Positions 49,011 to 54,219 of a stretch of DNA of 54,219 nt are shown in pieces. The stretch lies in assembly GCA_016185625.1 (NCBI GenBank), contig JACPND010000020.1, positions 1 to 54,219 of the forward strand, written 5' to 3'. Source of the DNA: Candidatus Woesearchaeota archaeon (GTDB taxonomy: Archaea; Nanobdellota; Nanobdellia; Woesearchaeales; GW2011-AR9). The translations under genes were made by a program, and so were the position numbers. The notes beneath the pieces were generated by a model. The model was not told where the DNA came from, did no database searches, and worked only from the letters and a program-made list of their open reading frames with translations. The stretch's first letter is position 1. Every line of letters begins with the position of its first letter.

Positions 49011-49139
49011 ATGAATGACGGCTAGGTCAAGAGGTTTGCGAGGCCAAGCTATACGCTGTTCTTGGAACGGTTTTTCCTCGAAACTGAGTTATCGAAAAAG
49101 CCGCCGAGTAAACGGCCAGCCGCCATTCATTCGTTAAGA
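49011..49139 (+). ncRNA. Structured non-coding element, copy B
   Basis: ATGAATGACGGC (49011-49022) pairs with GCCGCCATTCAT (49119-49130) with one mismatch. GGTC pairs with GGCC through a G-U. CGGTTTTTC (49068-49076) pairs with GAAAAAGCCG (49094-49103). The architecture and the block TGCGA..C.AAGCTA match copy A at 9554 while the inner helix sequence differs. It lies in a 420-base gap with no ORF of its own. Confidence 0.55.
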
Positions 49140-49162
49140 ACACAGCATCATTCTTTCACAAA

Positions 49163-49172
49163 TCTTTTAAAT
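49163..49172. promoter_or_regulatory. TATA-like element ahead of the two-hairpin leader
   Basis: TCTTTTAAAT lies about 26 bases before the first hairpin at 49196 on the plus strand. On the minus strand it is also about 26 bases from the end of element B. Confidence 0.35.
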
Positions 49173-49195
49173 GAACGTTAGTCTAAAAATATACC

Positions 49196-49282
49196 AAAGG
49201 ACATAAATAATTATACAGATAGTTATGTCCTTTGTACATAGCGACTGTGTATAATTGTCTAAACATTAATGTCAGTCGCTAT
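49196..49282 (+). promoter_or_regulatory. Two-hairpin, kissing-loop-capable leader
   Basis: AAAGGACATAA/TTATGTCCTTT (49196-49233) and ATAGCGACTG/CAGTCGCTAT (49238-49282) are perfect stems. The loop of the first contains AATTATACA (49209-49217), the exact complement of TGTATAATT (49248-49256) in the loop of the second. It precedes a 25-codon ORF and the histidine phosphatase gene. No known riboswitch family recognised. Confidence 0.45.
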
Positions 49283-49296
49283 AGTATGATGAAAAA

Positions 49297-49374
49297 ATGA
49301 AGGCCGGAAATATTATTGGTATGGTCCAAGGATTACTTGAACCATATTTGGGAGTTTTTGGGAGAAACAATTAA
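49297..49374 (+). CDS. Possible 25-residue leader peptide
   Basis: ATG 49297 opens MKAGNIIGMVQGLLEPYLGV..., ending with TAA one base before the phosphatase ATG. It follows the two-hairpin element and includes the GGAGAAAC region in its end. No strong ribosome-binding site precedes it. It could be a coupling uORF or chance. Confidence 0.25.
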   Translation: MKAGNIIGMVQGLLEPYLGVFGRNN

Positions 49375-49375
49375 A

Positions 49376-50095
49376 ATGAGATTTACTCTTATAAGGCATG
49401 GGGAAACAGATGCCAATGTCCAAAAATTATCTCAGGGACATTTGGAGTCTATTTTAACAGTGAGAGGAATTGAACAGACTAAAAAGTTAGCTGAAAGGTT
49501 AAAAGATGAACATTTCAATTTTGCTTATATCAGTGATTTACAAAGAACAAGAGACACTGCAAATATAGTTCTTGAAAATGATCACAATAATACTGAAAGA
49601 ATTTTAACAGCAAACTTAAGGGAGCAATGCAAGGGAAAATATGAAGGGTGGACTATAAAAGACAGGGAAGACGATATTAAGAGAATCATAAAAGAGGAAG
49701 GAAAGGAATACAGTGAGGAGTATCATCTTTTCAAGCCTGCTGATGGTGTTGGTTTAGATAATACTTCCAATAATAAAAAAAGATTTTATCTTGGAGAGTC
49801 TGTTAAGGAGATGCAAGACAGAATTGTTTCTTTTTATTATAGTCTTCTTAATATGCATATTAATGATAATATTTTATTGGTTAGTTCTGGGATGGCAATT
49901 GGTTCCTTAGTAAGTTATTTTAATAATCAGAGCCTGAAAGATATAAAAACATCCATACCTGAAAATGGATCTGTAACCATCTATGAAGCAAATAATATTT
50001 CAAATCCTAGGGAAGCTAAGGAGATATCCTATAATGACATTAGGCATATAGGGGAGGGAGGATTCACAAAAGTAAAAGGATTATACGGTGTATAA
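49376..50095 (+). CDS. Histidine phosphatase (phosphoglycerate-mutase fold) 2
   Basis: 239 residues from ATG 49376, which has GGAGAAAC upstream; the ORF-track start is a TTG. FTLIRHGETDANVQ carries the catalytic H8, and ISDLQRTRDTA is typical of the family. The usual second His motif is replaced by LLVSSGMAIGSLV (Ser where His is expected), so catalysis may be impaired. Markedly AT-rich compared with neighbours, suggesting transfer. Confidence 0.82.
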   Translation: MRFTLIRHGETDANVQKLSQGHLESILTVRGIEQTKKLAERLKDEHFNFAYISDLQRTRDTANIVLENDHNNTERILTANLREQCKGKYEGWTIKDREDDIKRIIKEEGKEYSEEYHLFKPADGVGLDNTSNNKKRFYLGESVKEMQDRIVSFYYSLLNMHINDNILLVSSGMAIGSLVSYFNNQSLKDIKTSIPENGSVTIYEANNISNPREAKEISYNDIRHIGEGGFTKVKGLYGV

Positions 50096-50121
50096 CAAAT
50101 TCAAACCATTCTATAAAAGCG

Positions 50122-51423
50122 CTATTTTACTTTCTGAAAACCATATTTTGTTCCGTTTTGGATAATAGAAAGGTTGTCAGAAATGCTGCTATCAGCACTA
50201 TAATCCAGAGATAGAGTTTCGTGCTCCGTATTGACGGTTAAGATATTCAAAGGATATTTCTCTTTCATTTCTAGATTCAAAGGTTCAGTAGATTGCTTTA
50301 TCAAATGATACAGATCCATCGTGGCGGCAGCGTGCTCTAAGCTTTTTGGAAGCGTCCTCCTTTGCTCCAGGCGGTGCCGAATGACCTCTTCGCTGGACAC
50401 CTGGCAATCTATGACAAAAACCTGATATCCATATTTTGCTGCCGCTTCGTAGATTTTCTTCCTGATTTCAAACTTATTAAAATTACCATCCAGGATAACA
50501 TTGGAATTTTTCCACTCCATGACCAATCGAACCCTTTCCATGATAGCCTGATAAATTGCTTCCCGTTCTTCAGCAGAATAAAGATCAATGAGGCCAAGCT
50601 CCTCGCGGATGTTGAACGTCGAAATCAGAGACGTCCGGCTAAAATGAGAACAATATTCTTGAAGTGATCTAGAGGTGTGGGTTTTTCCCGTGGCAGGATT
50701 TCCAAACATCATGACTAAAAAGGGGATTTTCTTGCCGAATACTTTCTCGGCCATTTCTAAATCTTCTGGCGTATCTACTTCATACCATTTTAGTCCGGTA
50801 ATATCCACTCCATATATCGGGCAACATTTTGCGACTTCACTGAAGAGGGAATAAACTCGTGATTGTTTATTTCCTGCTGCCAGTTCCCGTTCAATCCTTC
50901 TGAATACTTCCTGAGCAAAAGAAGGCGAAATTTTTACCGGGCCGACTGCTTCTCCATGAGCAATGTCGGTACTTACGTTATGGTCATGATGAACAATCCT
51001 ATCTCCGATCATAACGATCTTTTGCATATCACTGGTGAAATCGTATTTCCGGTCAAACCCAAAAGCAGCGGCCTGGGGCGATTCTATAACCCGGCGTAAA
51101 ACCTCTTTTTCAAAAACTAAATCGGCATTAAGGTGGATATATCCTTCCTGGCAATGCTGTCGAGCCAGCCACAACGAGAAGACGCTGTTTGTCGATGAGA
51201 AATCGGGATTTTCTATGTACGCCACTCTTGGGCCACAATGCTCTCTGATTAATCTCTGCCCAAAACCGACCACGACGATGATGTCGTGAATTCCACAATC
51301 ATGTAAAGATTCTATCTGGTGATCCAGGATCGTCTTTCCGGCCACTTTTTGCAGGCATTTGGGAATTCCGGCAAGATGTTTCATACGCGGATCGTATCCT
51401 GCCGCCATAATCACCGCTTTCAT
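50122..51423 (-). CDS. Fusion of sugar/polyol nucleotidyltransferase and P-loop kinase
   Basis: 433 residues. Residues 1-230 are a nucleotidyltransferase of the LicC/MobA/IPCT kind (MKAVIMAAGY, IPKCLQKVAGKTILDHQI, HLNADLVFE, WYEVDTPEDL); the usual G-x-G-T-R loop reads GYDPR. Residues 235-400 are a small-molecule kinase with P-loop GNPATGKT (241-248) and ILDGNF. Together it could phosphorylate an alcohol and activate it as a CDP derivative. The last 30 residues are unassigned. TATA CGTTTATAAAAAG upstream. Confidence 0.82.
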   Translation of the reverse strand: MKAVIMAAGYDPRMKHLAGIPKCLQKVAGKTILDHQIESLHDCGIHDIIVVVGFGQRLIREHCGPRVAYIENPDFSSTNSVFSLWLARQHCQEGYIHLNADLVFEKEVLRRVIESPQAAAFGFDRKYDFTSDMQKIVMIGDRIVHHDHNVSTDIAHGEAVGPVKISPSFAQEVFRRIERELAAGNKQSRVYSLFSEVAKCCPIYGVDITGLKWYEVDTPEDLEMAEKVFGKKIPFLVMMFGNPATGKTHTSRSLQEYCSHFSRTSLISTFNIREELGLIDLYSAEEREAIYQAIMERVRLVMEWKNSNVILDGNFNKFEIRKKIYEAAAKYGYQVFVIDCQVSSEEVIRHRLEQRRTLPKSLEHAAATMDLYHLIKQSTEPLNLEMKEKYPLNILTVNTEHETLSLDYSADSSISDNLSIIQNGTKYGFQKVK

Positions 51424-51455
51424 GCTTCTCTTCTTAGAAAATCTTTTTATAAACG

Positions 51456-52199
51456 TTATGTACTTCCATTCTGGTTTCTTTTCTGAAATTCGCGGAGTGT
51501 ACTCTCGGCTTCTTCTAATTCAGACAGGGTATTGATCTCCCGGAAAAAGTGAGGTGAGACAAACCCATGAAAGTCAGTTAAATTCAGGGCCCAGCGGATC
51601 AGCCCGTAGCAGTGTTGGTTTTTTTCGCCACGTTGAAGGTGATAGAGGGCGCGCTGGCGCAGGAGATCAAGAGCTCCAGAAGAAATTTTGGCCAGGCCGC
51701 TGCCTCTCCCCATGGCCCCGGGAAGGTTGGCTTTGTCCATCTGAACAATCTTATCCTGCTGTACTATCACTTGCTCCATACTGTCATTAAGGGGGATGCG
51801 GTTATCGACAAGCAGGACGTTATCATGCCCACTCTGAAGAAAATCGTGTAAGAGATCGGCGTGAAACAGGAGATCACAATTCAGATGCAGATAGGTCTCT
51901 CCTTGAAGATGATCGCTGGCTAATAAGAAGGAATAAGCGCTGTTGGTGGTCGAATACTCAGCATTTTCAATGAAAGCTATGCGCAGGCCCGGCAACTGAA
52001 GGGAAGAAACATATTCGCGGATCTTATCCCCCTGATACCCTATAACCATGATGATGTCTCGAAGGCCGTTGGCATATAAAGCTTCTAATTGATACTGTAA
52101 AATTGATTTTCCACCGACGTGGACTAAGCATTTAGGTATTGTCTGCGTGTGATGCTGTAATCTGGTTCCCATCCCGGCTGCTAAAATGAGGGCTTTCAT
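51456..52199 (-). CDS. Nucleotidyltransferase (LicC/GlmU-N-like)
   Basis: 247 residues. MKALILAAGMGTRLQHHTQTIPKCLVHVGGKSIL is the intact nucleotide-binding signature; HLNCDLLFHADLL holds the metal Asp. It is a paralogue of the first domain of the fusion protein (shared STNSAYSF/STNSVFSL segment). It likely makes a CDP- or UDP-activated alcohol or sugar phosphate. The ATG overlaps the upstream stop (ATGA). Confidence 0.88.
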   Translation of the reverse strand: MKALILAAGMGTRLQHHTQTIPKCLVHVGGKSILQYQLEALYANGLRDIIMVIGYQGDKIREYVSSLQLPGLRIAFIENAEYSTTNSAYSFLLASDHLQGETYLHLNCDLLFHADLLHDFLQSGHDNVLLVDNRIPLNDSMEQVIVQQDKIVQMDKANLPGAMGRGSGLAKISSGALDLLRQRALYHLQRGEKNQHCYGLIRWALNLTDFHGFVSPHFFREINTLSELEEAESTLREFQKRNQNGST

Positions 52200-52897
52200 G
52201 GATTTTGAAGTGCAAACCGCCCTTCTATCTCCAGTTGAACACTCCCATTTTTCACGCTGACATAAGCAATATCAATATACGACGGCTTACTAGGCGGTAA
52301 AGTTGGCTCATCTTTCATCACATTGAAAAAATCAGTTAGCTGTTCTGAAGGAGTATGTTCTAAGAATCGTGAAACGGTAATGTGTCCTCCCCATGGCAGC
52401 TGCACTTTGCCTATTTTTTCAGCAGCATTATGTCTTTGAAGAGACTCATGCACCAAATCTGCGATGTAAACAAATGCTTCGCTGGCAATACCCTGTGCTA
52501 TAGTTGTATCTCGATTATACAGCCATCCTTCGTACGGGATAATCACTGCAGGAAAATCTTTTGATACGGAATGTAAAACATCTTCTAGTAAGGTAACACT
52601 TTTACGATTAATAGCTTGCTGTTCTGGAGGTCGATACTGCATTCCTAAGATGCCAAGAGTGGTATGAACTGCAATTCCTTCGTACGTCATTGCTGGCACT
52701 ATTGCAGCGATTTTACGGGATAAATCAGTACAACGTTTGACAATCTCATCTGGATGCTTCAAGATAATCAGATATCCATCTCTGTTCTCTACGGTTTTAG
52801 GGGGTGTAGTTCCCTCGGTTCGAATAGCATCCTGGGCAGCTCTAAACTGATCATATACTTGTTGTTGTCCTCGTAAAAAAACTTCCAATTCAATCAT
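52196..52897 (-). CDS. 2H phosphoesterase-like protein
   Basis: 233 residues from ATG 52897 with AGAGGAGAA upstream (52927 is a TTG). Two H-x-T motifs, H78-T-T80 (GIAVHTTLGIL) and H172-I-T174 (WGGHITVSRFL), spaced as in the 2H/LigT phosphoesterase superfamily. Members open cyclic phosphates or cleave phosphodiesters of RNA or nucleotides. Coupled to the nucleotidyltransferase, so it may act on a cyclic or nucleotide-linked intermediate. Confidence 0.65.
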   Translation of the reverse strand: MIELEVFLRGQQQVYDQFRAAQDAIRTEGTTPPKTVENRDGYLIILKHPDEIVKRCTDLSRKIAAIVPAMTYEGIAVHTTLGILGMQYRPPEQQAINRKSVTLLEDVLHSVSKDFPAVIIPYEGWLYNRDTTIAQGIASEAFVYIADLVHESLQRHNAAEKIGKVQLPWGGHITVSRFLEHTPSEQLTDFFNVMKDEPTLPPSKPSYIDIAYVSVKNGSVQLEIEGRFALQNP

Positions 52898-53004
52898 GGT
52901 GCATGCCTCATTCTCCTCTTTTACCAAGGGAAAAAATTCACCTATTACTCTCCTTTTTAAAAGTTGTTAAACTTATTTCTAGCCATTCTGGCAAAGGATG
53001 ATGG

Positions 53005-53880
53005 TTATCGAAACGCCTCTCTCATAAATCCCCACCCCCACGCACCAGCACCTAATCCAATAAATGGTAACACCACTATAAATAACGGCAACTTTCTCAT
53101 GTTCCAACGAAATATGCGCCACCCTATCCTTCCCACGCGTACAAAAGGAGCCAGCAGTGCCAGAACAGGAAATTTTGCCAAGAACGCTCCCAGCAGCTTG
53201 ATCTTTTTACGTAATGCCGCCGAATGTTTTCCAAAATAATATTGGTGTCTCAAGAAGGCACTGAGGGTATCACGATTTGTATGGGCCGCAATCAACGCCG
53301 GATTAAACAACAGCTTATACTTCTGTGCCGCGGCATAACAAAATAATGTATCTTCACCAACGGGATATGCTGGATCAAATCCGCCCACGGCATGAAAATC
53401 ATCTTTATAACACACAAAATTACACGTTGGCATGAACCTTACTTCCCGCCGCGGCATGCCCTCCATAAATTCATTGAAAGTAAGAATGAAATCGGCATGA
53501 CTAATCAATCCAGGATTGCCGTTCCTTACTGCGCCGCCCACAAAAGAATAGCCTTGATGCATACTTTCGACAACCGTTTGGAGCCAATGACCTGATGCCA
53601 CGCAGTCAGAATCGATGAACGCCAGAATCTTGCCTTGGGCTTCTTTCGCCCCGATATTTCTTCCCGCACCAGGATACGTCTGGAGGTCTAGATGAATTAA
53701 TTGCACTGATGGAAATTTCTCTTGAACAATCTTAGGCGTTTCATCAGTAGAACTATCCACCACAATGACTTCGTACTGAAAGGGAACTTTTTGCTGAACA
53801 ATGGAGTTTAAACAAGGTTCAATATGGCGTGCCGAGTTATAGCAGGGGATAACGACACTGACTAACATATTTTCATCCAT
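53005..53880 (-). CDS. Family 2 glycosyltransferase with membrane anchor
   Basis: 291 residues. VSVVIPCYNSARHIEPCLNSI (7-27), VVDSSTDETPKI and AFIDSDCVAS give the GT-A active site; GGFDPAYPVGEDTLFCYAA is the acceptor loop. The C-terminus has hydrophobic spans (FPVLALLAPFV and LPLFIVVLPFIGLGAGAWGW). The start overlaps the upstream glycosyltransferase stop by 8 bases. Confidence 0.9.
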   Translation of the reverse strand: MDENMLVSVVIPCYNSARHIEPCLNSIVQQKVPFQYEVIVVDSSTDETPKIVQEKFPSVQLIHLDLQTYPGAGRNIGAKEAQGKILAFIDSDCVASGHWLQTVVESMHQGYSFVGGAVRNGNPGLISHADFILTFNEFMEGMPRREVRFMPTCNFVCYKDDFHAVGGFDPAYPVGEDTLFCYAAAQKYKLLFNPALIAAHTNRDTLSAFLRHQYYFGKHSAALRKKIKLLGAFLAKFPVLALLAPFVRVGRIGWRIFRWNMRKLPLFIVVLPFIGLGAGAWGWGFMREAFR

Positions 53881-54219
53881 ATTTTTTCCTCTCCAAAAGA
53901 TACCCTTTTTGCTGCAGCACTAAACTCGCTCCTAAAAAAAAGAGGATAAAAGGCAGCCGCCAATTAGATTTATTCGCCCAAAAAATATTCTTTGCACTCC
54001 ACACCCTTAACTTCACAAACCCACCCACTTTACCCACTTTCTTCTTGAAATAATAATTCGCCTTTCCCCGCCGCAGCTGCCACTGGACAAAACTCTTCCA
54101 GGTCGTTCTCGCCTCATGGAAGGCATAGGCTTCTGGCACATACTTTATGGGGAGCCCAGCTTTTTCCAGCCGCACGGAAAATTCCGCATCTTCAGCGCCA
54201 AATCGCATCTCTTCATCAA
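53873..54219 (-). CDS. Family 2 glycosyltransferase, C-terminal part (runs off the window)
   Basis: The open frame continues to the window edge. It reads DEEMRFGAEDAEFSVRLEKAG, the typical E-D-x-E/D-F motif of family 2 enzymes, then the His of YAFHEARTTW and a single C-terminal membrane span (LPFILFFLGASLVL). The N-terminal catalytic part lies outside the window. Confidence 0.85.
   Translation of the reverse strand, partial: DEEMRFGAEDAEFSVRLEKAGLPIKYVPEAYAFHEARTTWKSFVQWQLRRGKANYYFKKKVGKVGGFVKLRVWSAKNIFWANKSNWRLPFILFFLGASLVLQQKGYLLERKKYG

Overview
The window is a chromosome segment from an archaeon. It carries MCM, a TATA-binding protein, transcription factor E, aIF2-beta, an RNase P Rpp30-type subunit, both subunits of archaeal DNA polymerase D and Orc1/Cdc6. 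Most genes start leaderless about 25 bases behind a TATA box (TTTATAAA or TTTAAATA type), which is typical of archaea. The family mix (degenerate ThiI-like THUMP protein, DUF424, Cys-rich MopE-like giant secreted protein, DUF411/DUF302 pair, many compact operons) resembles DPANN archaea of the Woesearchaeota type. That placement is inference, not proof.

Layout. 1-602: debris, with a short PD-(D/E)XK-like gene next to the tail of a lost AAA+ ATPase. 645-5532: RPA-like protein and MCM, TBP, a ThiI-like protein, and a toxin-antitoxin pair. 5533-7865: a tRNA-thiolation operon (ubiquitin-like carrier, TtuA-type thiolase, E1-like activator, AbrB-type protein). 7971-8486: RNase P subunit. 8551-16456: an accessory island of small secreted proteins or lipoproteins plus a 1441-residue Cys-rich secreted protein. 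16811-21165: transglutaminase-like protein, RadC, membrane wHTH regulator, DUF424/aIF2-beta, TFE. 21367-29258: the replication operon orc1-DP1-DP2, with an intein in DP2, followed by a roughly 900-base AT-rich non-coding region with ORB-like repeats that I read as a replication origin. 30157-34183: SpoIIM-like protein, a putative copper/metal-handling cluster (DUF411, two Cys-containing membrane proteins, Met-rich protein, DUF302) with a palindromic operator, and a zinc-ribbon protein.

34256-54219 is a surface-glycan and polar-headgroup region. Four consecutive pathway enzymes (2-epimerase, N-acetyltransferase, aminotransferase, NAD-dependent 3-dehydrogenase) match the WbpI/D/E/B steps to UDP-ManNAc3NAcA-type sugars. 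They sit with glycosyltransferases, a flippase, a methyltransferase and a radical SAM protein. Two CDP-alcohol phosphatidyltransferase-like proteins, two nucleotidyltransferases (one fused to a P-loop kinase), a HAD phosphatase, two histidine phosphatases, a kinase-like protein and a 2H phosphoesterase suggest synthesis of one or two unusual phospho-linked headgroups.

The most novel material is non-coding. Two copies of a structured element of about 130-150 bases (9554-9709 and 49011-49139) share a 12-bp closing stem and an inner helix that keeps pairing while its sequence changes. Further elements are an interlocked two-hairpin (kissing-loop) leader at 49196-49282, a triple tandem hairpin with alternative pairings at 16576-16681, a pseudoknot-capable element at 19389-19454, and an H/ACA-like RNA beside the origin at 30028-30087.
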